A stretch of 64,000 bases of DNA from Phascolomyces articulosus. Taxonomy: Eukaryota; Mucoromycota; Mucoromycetes; Mucorales; Lichtheimiaceae. This document shows positions 24,501-35,205 of this stretch, in pieces. The stretch covers positions 186,001-250,000 of the forward strand of contig JAIXMP010000023.1 in assembly GCA_025677815.1 (NCBI GenBank), given 5' to 3'. How positions within the stretch are numbered: the first letter of the stretch is position 1; every line of letters begins with the position of its first letter. The notes under the pieces are model-generated. The model was not told where the DNA came from, did not search any database, and saw only the letters and a list, made by a program, of their open reading frames with translations. Made by a program: the position numbers and the translations under genes.

Positions 24501-26846
24501 TGTACAAATCAAAAAGAGAGTATCCAACAATGGGTCTGTAATTTTTCGCACAATCCATAACAATGTACCCACGGCTTGGAAAGGGGATTCCTACAAACAA
24601 ACAACAATATAGGATGGTTATGATTAAAAAAGAGGTTCATATTTGTAATTCTCTCCCTTCAAAAAATAGGATAAAATGATTCTCTCTTACCATGATAAAC
24701 ATAATCCCAGTCACATAAGGCATCCATACTGCCACACCAAGGCATATACTGATCAACAAGGACATTAATGCCGAATTTTGTGCCAACATCCAATAATTGC
24801 CACGCATCCCAATGGCTTCCAAAATACCATCAATATCTTCACCAAAATTCTCATCTTCCATATCATTCTCCTCATTATCCAATACAAGGGGATTATTGAG
24901 CTCATTGATCGGTTGTTGTAATTGTAATTGTGGTTGATGATGGTGGTGGTGTACTGGATTTTGTTCATGAAGAGGAGCAGCAGGAGGTAACATCATTTCA
25001 TGATCATTAGCTTGTTCTTCAAATAAAATGGCACGTCTTTGACCACGTAAGTCAAAATGATGATCCACATGTCGCATAATGGGTGCATTGGGTGGTTCAC
25101 CACGGGCTGCCATTGGTATCATATCTTCAGTATCACTTGTATCATCTCCTTCCTCTTCTTCTTCGTCATCCTCTTCGTCATCTTCTGAAGAAGGGGAATA
25201 ATCATGATCATCCTCATCGTCACCCATGGATTGTGTTCCGGAAGAGACCGTGGATGTAGAAGCCACTGAAGACGATGGTTTTGGATAGGATACATTCACA
25301 TTCGTCATTGAAGGTTGTTGTTGCTCCTGTGGTTGCTGTTCTTGATCATGGTGTGGCTGTGGTTGTTGTGAATCCGTTGGATTATATTCATTATGTTGAT
25401 GTAATTCATAAATGGCTTCTCTTCGTCGATCCAATCCACCATTGTTTCCATAATGGGTAATTACATCATCTTCCAAATGTGTTTGTTGATCTGTTTCATC
25501 CACCAAATGCGTTGTTTCATCCATTATTTCATTCTCGTCCTCATCTTCTATTACAACCACACGTTCTTCATCATCCTCGTCTTCCAATTCAGCGGGTATA
25601 TTTTGTATAATCCATTCACGTAATAAAAAGGCAGCAACAAATGCAATAACAACAATACAGGTAATAATTTGCCCCTCGAAACAATCGGCGAAAAAAGCTC
25701 TGTACCAAGAGAGAAAGAGAGAATCAATTATTAATGAAAAAAGAAATTGGATGATTTTTTTTTCTCTTATTACCATCCACACACACAAACAAATTTTCTT
25801 TTGTTTATCATAAAGACTTACTTTGTATTAAAGCTCTTTAACATTTTTTCGATATGGATAGAATGAGGGAATACAGAAGTAATGAAATGGATATTGTATG
25901 AATTTTGACTTGAATCGTCTAAGGAGGAGGAGAATGACGATGATGCTATGGGAGATGGTGTTGTTGTTGCAATGGATGATACTATTGAAGAAGATGATGC
26001 TGAGGATGCTAATAATGATGATGACGCGGTTATTGTAGTAGTTATATTGATATTTTGTAATCGACTTAATCGATAAGCCAAATTTTCTCCACTCCAAAGA
26101 TAAAATCGCCAAGTCCACACTGTTAAATAAGGTAATAGGATAAGCCAAACCGAGGAAACGATGATGGCGCGAATGGCAGTACAGAAAAGGAATACAAGTT
26201 TTTTATAAAGTTGTTTGATAAAAAGTGTCGTGGGTAATGTATCTGGCATATCCGATCGATAAACTATTTTCATTTTATTAGATTCATCTCTCTCTATCGA
26301 TCTTTTTTATTATTCCTTTATTGACATATTCTATCTAATATCGTCATCATGCGAAAGAGAGAAAATGACTTTTAAATATCGAAACAAACCTGGAGTAAAT
26401 GAAAATGGATGCTCACAAAGTTCGCAGTATCTAATATTATTATAGAGTGTTAGTCTTTTTTTTTTGATAATCCAAATTCTCTTCTTTGACTCATTACTTC
26501 TTCCTGCTGTGCGATAACCATTCCGTCAAGCTGCATAAAAGATCCCCATAAACTCAGTCAGTTTAATATATTTGAACATGGAGCGTTCCATTCATATTCA
26601 TATATGTATACAAAAAAAAAGAAAAAGAATAGTACCATTCTTGATGAACATGTCGAATACTGCCTGAACATTTACATGGGTGGAACAGTGGTTGCTCAGG
26701 AGTGGCACCACAGCGACACACCCGGCAGATTTCTAATAAAAGTGGGCGCGTATCCAAAACAACGTTGACAACAAGGAAAAGGTTTATAAGTAATCGAGTG
26801 TCCATGATTGAAATAAAAAAATATATATACCTGCGTCCTCGTCCAT
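21557..26846 (-). CDS. SSM4: Doa10/MARCH6-type RING-CH E3 ubiquitin ligase of the ER membrane
   Basis: Eleven exons (26831-26846, 26636-26732, 26498-26530, 26390-26430, 25822-26263, 24691-25699, 23494-24590, 22556-23351, 22185-22409, 21857-21989, 21557-21762) give 1364 residues, close to yeast Doa10. It ubiquitinates misfolded and degron-bearing proteins for ER-associated degradation. The RING-CH (about 6-55) is seen as [30 protein letters not shown] and YCELCEHPF. Around 14 membrane helices follow. An acidic stretch ([14 protein letters not shown]) lies in the cytosolic loop of exon 6 after the conserved [10 protein letters not shown] and [12 protein letters not shown]. The C-terminal element [12 protein letters not shown], needed for activity in known Doa10 proteins, is present. 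The RING-CH is split over four tiny exons. An unspliced ATG at 26804 would give a false N-terminus. Confidence 0.95.
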
Positions 26847-27549
26847 GAGTCTTTTTTTTTTTTTTACTTGATTGTTCTGTTAGTTGTTTTTTTATTTTTT
26901 TATAAAGAAGAGGGAAAAATGGAAAAGGGGCAAAAAAAAAGTAGTTGATAGAAAAAAAAATGGGGTTGAAAAAAATGTTGGCTTTGATTTTATATAATAG
27001 TGCTTTGAAAATCAAGCTCAACCAATGCAAACATATAATATAAACCTATCGAACCGTAAAAAATGCCCAATTCCAGAGTTACTCACTCAATGAATTTATC
27101 AAACCATGTGATCACGAAAACCTATTCATTAAAGCGTGATGATGAGACAGAGTAAAACATATCTAATAGTTTTTTTTTCTTGTCATGAGAACAACCCTTA
27201 GACATGATAACTGAAATCTAGTATAAAAATATCCCCTAAACATAAGTGGCATTTTTTGTTCCAGTAGATCAGTGAATTGTAATTTCTTATTGATAATGAG
27301 GTTCTTTCGTCCAGGGAACATGCTCCAGTTCGTATAATAATAATTTGCAATGATTTTTATTTTTCTCTGAATACTAATCATCTTTATTACATGATGGATG
27401 AGTGTTTTAATAATGAACCAGTAGTCCCATCGATATACTTACATTAATGATTTATATATGATGATATAAAAAGGTCGATTAAAATATAACAACGATAGAT
27501 GCTAGTAAGATATAAAGATAATTCCTTTTTCGGTGTAAGACATAAAATT
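26847..27549. other. Upstream region of Doa10, no gene seen
   Basis: AT-rich spacer with long A/T runs near 26850-26960, the presumed Doa10 promoter. It marks the left edge of the accessory, decaying zone. Confidence 0.45.
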
Positions 27550-28005
27550 TTATGTTGTTCCATCTGGTTTCATTGGTATCATCATCTTTTGTGGGGCACC
27601 ATCAGGTTTGATATCATTCAAAATAAAGTTGAGCTTGGAGATCCCATTAGATAGTCAAGTCCGATTGACAAGAATTAGGTGATCCTAAAGCCTGATAAAC
27701 AATAATGAATATCCAATTAATATTATATAAAAGTGAATATTATAAATAGATGCATAGTATAAATAATAACTTACTCGAATGATTGCATCTACAATTACAA
27801 TAACAAGCACGCCATTACGGAGACCACTACTACTGTCTGTTGTTGATGTACCATCACCAGTAGAAGAAACTTTATTGTTGTTACTACTACCATTACTACC
27901 TTGTGCATCATCCATAACAACAGTAGGAACTGTACTTTACCATGACTATGAATCAATATTGAGAACGTGAAGAGGGCTATCTGATAAATCGGTAGATCCA
28001 AACAT
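27550..28005 (-). pseudogene. Decayed gene of unknown function with one retained intron
   Basis: Reading leftward on the minus strand, ATG at 28005 opens MFGSTDLSDSPLHVLNIDS and stops at TAG. A second frame continues PTVVMDDAQGSNGSS and NGVLVIVIVDAIIR. A well-formed intron (27692-27774, GTAAGT to CAG) joins this to ALGSPNSCQSDLTI, then a stop. A third frame carries on with NGISKLNFILNDIKPDGAPQ and ends at 27550. Three pieces that read like one small protein, with a preserved intron, are separated by frame breaks, so I call a pseudogene (or a gene with local base errors). I do not recognise the family. Confidence 0.45.
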
Positions 28006-28741
28006 ATAAACAGATTACTATTTCCAATAAGAATTATTATTATTATATATATGGCAGTAAGATGATGTTTACCAATGTTCCTTTGTTATATATGCGATGA
28101 AAGTGTAATCAAAACAAGTTATTGGATTTATGTTACGAGAATTACAACGGACACCCCGCATTCCAGCCTTGCGAGCACCTCGCCCTTAAACAAATTGCAA
28201 AATTCCTTAAATTTATCTCATAACTTGTATAAACTTTACAATCAATATGGTCAATAAATGGTTATTCTAGAAGCATCTATTATTGTTGTTTAAATATCAT
28301 TTATAATAAGTAACATAATAATAAACTTGGCTTTTTAAGTTGTACTTGACGATGGGGTATATATGAAAAAAACATGTATATTATTGTTCATCAAAACTGG
28401 ATCTGCTGGCTTTGTTGCGTGCATATTTTTGAAAATAAGTATAATTACATATACATTCATATTTGTACTGAGATATGACATTGCCACAGCAAATTGATGT
28501 CTATGTTCGAAAAATACAAGAAGTGGGGCTCGTAGTAACTCCCATATGTTACACTATTTATAAAAATTCTTGGACCATTTATGATTTTTTCAAACAATTT
28601 TTTGTTTCATATTAAATTATACTTGGTATATTATAATGTCAAGGTCCCAACAAGTTTGTATATTGATATTATTTGCAATACAGGCTTTTATTTTTGTTGC
28701 AATTACTGATTGTCCATATTATTCAGTGAAACAACTATGCA
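28006..28741. other. Intergenic region with a GC-rich patch
   Basis: Mostly AT-rich without credible genes. A 40-base GC-rich island at about 28147-28190 (CCCCGCATTCCAGCC, then GAGCACCTCGCCC) stands out; it matches no RNA I can name. Confidence 0.35.
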
Positions 28742-30923
28742 CTACGTAGAGTAGTATATAACCTTTTTCACCTTTTTCTTGACATATATTATACATTCTT
28801 GAGTGATGGATGGACACGCATCGACAATCAATTCAGTCAATTTAGAAATTGTAGTAGCCTTTCTAATAACAAGTGATTGTATGCCTTGGTCTGTAACCCT
28901 TTCCAGCTTTATAAGTTTCACTGAAAACAGTGTTTCAATATTACCAAGGGAAATCATCATATTTTCATCCACAAAATCCATCTTTTCGAGCACCACTTTA
29001 GTAAGTCGATTACTAAGACCGTTCATGAATTGACTGAATGTACTATAAGAGATATTTACTAATTTAGCAATCCAAATTTCCTGTAATGTCGTTATGTTTT
29101 CCAACTTTGTAAGAATTTCATCATCCACAGCATCACAATATCGTAGCATGATCGATTTCCATGAAGGTCGTGACTTTTTGGTAAGTTGAATTTGTCTGTC
29201 GAATAGTTGGATTAAACCAGAACGGATCGATGTATCGGAAACATGCGATATTCCAAGACTTGAGATTGATGGAATGCTTAGCAATGTATCCACCAGCAAT
29301 TGTATGTCTGGTACACCTGCTAATTCCAAATGAATTAATGTCGTTGAATTTTGTATATATCGTAGCCAAAATTCTTGAGTATCAATATTGCCCAACCAAA
29401 GAGTTATATGTGTTATATTCCAAAGCTTGAAATCAGAATATGTTGCATGTAATCGTTGAAGCTGGGTTGGCCCTATTTCAGTTGTATGGGGAAAGAGATT
29501 TTCCAGTGTTTTACGATTTTGGTAAATAATCGGCATTAGATCTAATATTGGAATAGGGTTTCCCCCGTTACTTGTGTGAAGGATTCGCAAACCATGGAGA
29601 TTCCACTGATTTGTAGTTAAATCTTGTAGCAAAGGCACTGGAGGATATCCTCCTATTGGATTTAATAACAGAATCTCCAGATCAGATAACATATTGTTAT
29701 TACGGACTAATGTATTTAAAACAGTTGACTCATCAGCTCCATGCAATACTAATCGTTGTAGTTTCAGGCATTGTTGTAAAATTGGTTCAATGTGATTCCC
29801 AGTAATGGACTTTCCGTTTAATTCCAAATCAATAAGAGGATGGACACCGGCGTTTATTGAAAAAGGTTCAAACGTGGACTGCATAGATAATTCAGTGGAA
29901 AACACAAGTTTCGTGATGGCAGGAAATAGTTGAAGTACTTGTGTAATTGTAACCTCACCAAGGGTATTTCCCACACTGATATCAAGGGTTGTCAAGGTAT
30001 GTTTCGTTTTCCTGAAAGCAATTGTTGCCGTAATAATATTTCGCTGTAATGTTTTTGATGCACAATCTATAAAATTTAACACCAAGATATCCCCACAAAT
30101 TTTGATCTATTATTAGTTTTTGTATATATGAGTAAATTTTTCTTCATAAATGTCGTTCAACCACGTAGAAAGTTGTACACTACCTGTTATTTTAAGTAGT
30201 TGTATTTTTTTAAAGCATTTGCGCTGCATGTACCAAAAGAGTTTTGCTAGCGCTTCGTCCTTATCTGTATCAAGTGTCAAGTATATAGTATATGGGGCAA
30301 TATCCTGGAATATGTCAAGTAATCGAGTGTCATGATTACTATTGTCAATGGATATATTTTGCCATACAGTCTCACATTTTAAAATATGTGTCTGCCATAG
30401 TTTCGAAACTGTTAAGCAAGTTATCTGCGTTGTCCTTGGAAGCATTGATATCATATGATCCAGAATTTCAATAGGAAAATCCTTTGAAAAAAAAATCAAT
30501 GCGTTTTTCTTGTTGTGCCATTGCCTGTTGTTTTTCGCGCTTTAACTGATCAATTTCCTGTTGCTGGTGTTTAGTGTTTGTGTTACGTAAACCATCCTCA
30601 TAGACTGTGATTGCATTGAGCTGGTACCCATACATGGAATATGTATTTGCTTTACGAATGTAGCCAATCGTCAAGTCGGATGCAGATTCGATGATTTGTT
30701 GCGCGTCATGTAGAGCCAGATCAGGTTTTCCTCGCATCGCATTGGCATAGACGCGAATATCCATGATTTTGAGCCAGTGACTACGAAGCATGATATCAGT
30801 AATATTCACAGCATGCTGGTAATTATAATTTTTGATGGCGGCGTGTAGCTTTATCACCAGATCCTGATAGGGTTCTATAGTATTTGAATCGTCCATTTTT
30901 GACAGTGGTGAGCAAAGAAACAT
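28742..30923 (-). pseudogene. TPR / F-box / leucine-rich-repeat protein, frame broken at three homopolymers
   Basis: Three consecutive minus-strand frames make one Dia2/Pof3-like protein of about 720 residues, the substrate adaptor of an SCF ubiquitin ligase. Frame one (30923 to about 30490) is a TPR-like helical domain from MDDSNTIEPYQDL to KHQQQEIDQLKREKQQ. Frame two carries the F-box (DFPIEILDHMISMLPRTTQ, CLTVSKLWQTHIL). Frame three (to 28742) has about 450 residues of LRRs. The breaks are at an A9 run (30487-30495), a T5 run (30117-30121) and a C4 run (30091-30094). One-base changes in each would leave a continuous frame; the second and third compensate one another. No introns are needed. 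It is either a young pseudogene or a real gene with assembly errors. A decayed copy lies immediately upstream. Confidence 0.75.
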
Positions 30924-31253
30924 TCTACTTTATAAGAGAAAAAAAAGTAGATTGAGAAAGAAAAATGAAGGAGTATGCCTGGATGGGGTTTCATTATTTA
31001 TAGTGCATAATGATTTGTTTGTAAACATCGGAACCATCTGACGTTCCGCATGGGTGACACACTTCAATTATTTTTGCATTGGGATAATATTTATTTTTTC
31101 TCATACCATCGATACAAATCATCCGCAAAATCAAATATCATCATCATAAGCTAATACAAAGAGTCAATAATGACTCTAGCGATTATATTATATAAACGGA
31201 ATAGCGATTTTTTTAAATAAGAGTATTTTGATGAAAATGATGCAACATCGCAC
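30924..31253. other. Spacer between the two F-box family copies
   Basis: Separates the first F-box copy from the truncated end of its decayed upstream paralogue. It should hold the first copy's promoter. No frame of note. Confidence 0.4.
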
Positions 31254-33046
31254 TTAGTATCGAAGGATAACTGAATTCCATGATTGCCTTGATGCATTGG
31301 AAAGTTGGCCTTGTCTGTCGAATAGGTGAATTAAACCAGGACGAATGAGTGTATTATTTTCGTAAGATATTCCAAAACTTCTAATGAATGGAATGTTCGC
31401 TAATGTATCAATTAAAGACCATATGCTGGGTACTCCTACTACATCCAAATCAGATAATGTAGTCGAGCCTTGAATAGATTGCAGCCAAAACTCTTGTGTG
31501 GTATGATCTTGTAACCAAACAATCATTTTCTTGATATTCTGGAACTTGAAATCATGATGGCTTGCATTAAATCGCTGGGCATGTCTTGATGATATTCTTT
31601 TTGTTGGGAGATAAAGTCTTTCCAGTTTCGTACGGTTTTGACAAATAATCAGAAGGATACATGAAGCACGAATACTATAAATCCACTATTTGTCTGTAAA
31701 ATCTGCAAGCCAGGAGAATCATGATGTTTTTTATCACTTGAATCCAAATCCTCTAATAGAGGTACGGGAGGATAACCATCTGGGTTTAATCCCAGAATTT
31801 TCAGTTCAGATGTTATGTTGTTGCAACCGGCCAAGGTATCTAAAATGTCTGATTCATCAGCATTATATTAAGCTAATCGTCGTAATCATTGACACCTTTG
31901 TAACATTGGCTTGATTTATCTTCCAACAATTATATCTCTGATTAATTCCAAGTCTATCAGGGAATGGATATCGATGAAGAGTTTCATTGAAAAAGGTTCA
32001 ATGCTGGCTTTTATAGAAAGTGTTCTCGAATATCTGAGAGTCTTAATTGTCGGACATGATTGAAGGATCGTCATTTGATTTGGGCATCTTATCTCCTACT
32101 TGATATCCAATGTTCTGAGCGTGTATCTCATTTGCCAAAAGCCTGTTGATACAATAACTATGTTTTGTCGCAAGGTTCTAGAGACACAAACTACAAAATG
32201 TTGCTATCGAGTTATGACGCTCATAGGTATCCACCCGTTATTCTTGTATATGTATTTCATCTCCACGAATGGAATTAAAATTATACAAAAACGTTGCATA
32301 TTATTTTTACATGTTATTTTAAGTGATCGGATGTTTTTAAAGCAGTCATTACGCATATATGCGAAACATTTTGAAAGTACTTCAATCTTTGGCGTATTAA
32401 GTGTCAAATGTCTGGTGTAAGGGGCGGTATGTTGGATCGCTTCTTGTAATAGCTGAGTGCCTTGATCATCGCCATCAATGGATATATTTTTCCAGGTTAC
32501 ATTGCACTTCAAAATACGAGTTTGCCATAGTTTAGAAACTTACACACAATAGATCTGTGTTGTTCGTGGGAGTAATGATATAATATCATCCAGAAATTCA
32601 ATAGGAATACTTTTCGAAATGAAATCAGCACGTCTTTTTTGTGTATTCATTGTATGTTGTTTTTCAATTCTTAGTTGATCAATTTCCTGTTGCTGATGTT
32701 GGCTATTTGCTGTATTACGTAAACCGTCGTCGTAGATTTCCAATGCGTTAAGCTGATATCTATACATGGAACAGAGGCTCGCTTTACAGCTATAGCCAAT
32801 CGCAAGGCTGAGTGCCAAGTCAATTATTATTTGCGCACCACATAAAGCTTCATTGCATTGCGTTATCACTAACACTAATAACCAGGATCTTGAATCAGAG
32901 GTTGTGGAGCGTAGGATTATTTATTATATCTTTATCAATTTGCTGATAATTTGATTCTCGATGGCGCCATCAGGGTTCGTTGTTAAAAAGTCAGATTAAG
33001 ATTTCAGTATAGCATATGCTGCGTCATCCACTTTTGAATTTGGTGA
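31254..33046 (-). pseudogene. Decayed tandem paralogue of the TPR/F-box/LRR gene
   Basis: Minus-strand fragments match the neighbouring gene in the same order but in changing frames with stops. These are a TPR remnant (LRNTANSQHQQQEIDQLRIEK), an F-box (SIPIEFLDDIISLLPRTTQ), the post-F-box segment (MKCNVTWKNISIDGDDQGTQ) and two LRR pieces (LNPDGYPPVPLLEDL; WLQDHTTQEFWLQSIQGST). The last LRRs are missing: similarity stops near 31254 at WNSVILRY, where the other copy continues about 140 residues. The upstream limit is approximate (SPNSKVDD near 33040). This is an older, truncated duplicate. Confidence 0.8.
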
Positions 33047-33820
33047 GTGGATAATATTATTAGCGTTTCATAAACCAAAGAGGAAGAAGAAGAAAGGAGG
33101 AGTTGAATTTTTATATTAGTTTTTGTAGTCATATGACTTATCCAAATGTGTGGCATACGTACATTTTAGCTTTTGCATAAAAACGTGTTTCTGGATTGAC
33201 TGATAAAATAGGATTTATACTTAAGACCCTGGATGAAATAGTAAAGTGACCCAAACTTTTTACTGTGGATGAAAAAAATGAATCCTTATAAAAGTAATTG
33301 GATTTGTTAATGCCAACTCATAATGATGCATATCCAAAAAAAAGTGGATGAGAAATAATAATATTTTATTATAGGTGTATTTACGTGATCAATGATTATA
33401 ATAGTGATGATTAAAAAAAATACAAATTCTGCCCTCCTATTTATACAATTTTCCTATGTGAAATGCGAAATCAATATGATATCTTACTTATTGTATATGA
33501 TAAATGAGAGGTCATTTATCTTTTACCAGAAATCATATTTTATGCTATATGGTTTTTCACAATCAATCCAATCAAATATCGGGGTTTCGATATCATTTAC
33601 CCTACGTCGAATTAGGATCATCATAACACTCATTATTGCTTCAATGGTGCTGAATTTATTGATACTGAAGAGAGGGTAAAAATGCATAAAGATATGAAAA
33701 AGAAAAAAGAGTGAGAAAAGAAATAAAATATAAAGAGAGATAGCTAAATTCTTAATCAGTTTGTTGGATCGTAACAATATATTTTTGACAGTCATTTTGT
33801 AGTATGTACTTCATCAGCTG
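33047..33820. other. No supported gene
   Basis: AT-rich stretch. Two frames of about 90 residues overlap on opposite strands near 33400-33790, but both are hydrophobic, low-complexity and unlike any family I know. I leave them out. Confidence 0.35.
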
Positions 33821-34063
33821 TCATGTCATGATTTGCAAAAGCAGCTGGTTTTGTACAGCAATGTTATAAGAATTATTCTGTGGAACCTTAAGTATGTTCA
33901 ACACCAGAACAGTATTGTAGTAAGGGGCAACAGAAGAGGCGGATGTTTCCTAAATCCCATTGTTTGTTTGTTGTATTAGCAAATGCGTCAGTTTCCGGGG
34001 GGAAAATGTAGGTGAGGCTACTGGCTGATCTATGATGATGATTGGTAATTCACAAAGAGCAAC
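33821..34063 (-). pseudogene. Remnant reading frame with one internal stop, unknown
   Basis: A single minus-strand frame of 81 codons reads VALCELPIIIIDQPVASPTF onward, meets a TAG at 33950-33952, and continues in the same frame with ETSASSVAPYYNTVLVLNIL up to a TGA at 33821. A TTTTTTTTATAG acceptor-like site lies directly at its 5' edge. The composition is protein-like on both sides of the stop, which suggests a decayed terminal exon. No family is recognised. Confidence 0.35.
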
Positions 34064-35205
34064 TATAAAAAAAAGTAAGTATATAGTATTATATTTCCGT
34101 TTTATTTCGTCAAGTACCACTCAATATATTAATAATATTGGAAGGGCCAATGTTGATCAAAAGGAGATATCTTTTCCACTACACAGTGCAAAGTTCAGTG
34201 AGTAAAGTGGTGTAAACATGTTGAAGATCATTTTATGTGATGTAATTTCTGTTAATGAAAAAGATAAGATTAATTTTCTTCGTGCTGCGTATGTAACATG
34301 ACCCTGTCAATGAAAAAGTTCCTCAATCACTACTACTCTTATATTATAAACGGATATATCGAACACTAATACAAACTTCTTCTGGTACGTCATATACATT
34401 TTTTCACTTGAAAATTAATAGTGCAGTCTAGATGCCTAGTAATAAATGCATATATATATTTGATGATGATGGTGAGTGAACAGAAGGTTGCAGTTCAATG
34501 GAAACTAATAAAAAAAACATATACGATGAACGATCTGTTGTTACAAATATATATATTTAATTTTATAACATACTCTTCAAATGATACAACCTACAACAAA
34601 AACAAGTATATAATGACAACTTGTCTTTAAAGACAAGATAATTCGTAGAGATATTATAATTTTCTATTTTTAGAGAAGGCTTAGTGATGGTGGAGCACAA
34701 TAAAATTTAAAATCATGCTAAACTTTAAACTTTCGCTGATCTGTAGTGATGGATACTTTTATCACCATGATGACCACTACTTGTTATTTCCATAATCAGC
34801 TGCTCATTACATCAAACCCAGTTTGTCATTGTGGTCTCTTTTCTGGCCCATGCCAAGTAACTTCCTATTAAACTTTTACAAGTTTGCTATTTTTATCAAT
34901 AATAATTATCAATTCCAAATAAACATTAATTAATGCAACATTAGAAAACTGAATTTGACTAACAGATATAGAAAACCCCCTCTAGCGAAGCACCGTCATC
35001 CTTTACGCTATGTGGAGAATTCATATAACTTTTTGCAGAATAAAAATATGTAGTGGAACTTGTAACTATATTTCCATGGAAAAAGACTTGTACGTATGTG
35101 TAACACAGAAGACCATGAACTGTTACACGTTTAAGCTACGCATTCTTCCTGCTGAGTCACTTTAAACTTTAGTGCTTTAATTTTAATTCAGTTTTTTTTT
35201 TCACA
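34064..35205. other. Intergenic region upstream of the Gln/Arg-rich gene
   Basis: No credible coding frame; a 69-residue frame at 34421 is low-complexity. The last 200 bases should include the promoter of the repeat protein at 35206. Confidence 0.4.

Noticed and set aside
26563..26804. ATG at 26804 as the start of Doa10
   Set aside because: A 16-nt first exon from 26846 plus consensus splicing gives MDEDAEICRVCR, the family-typical start.
28147..28190. GC-rich patch as a tRNA or other structural RNA
   Set aside because: No cloverleaf, box A/B or known RNA core could be found by eye; a covariance-model search would decide.
33392..33795. Two opposing ~90-residue frames
   Set aside because: Both are low-complexity and hydrophobic in AT-rich DNA; neither has splice sites or recognisable motifs.
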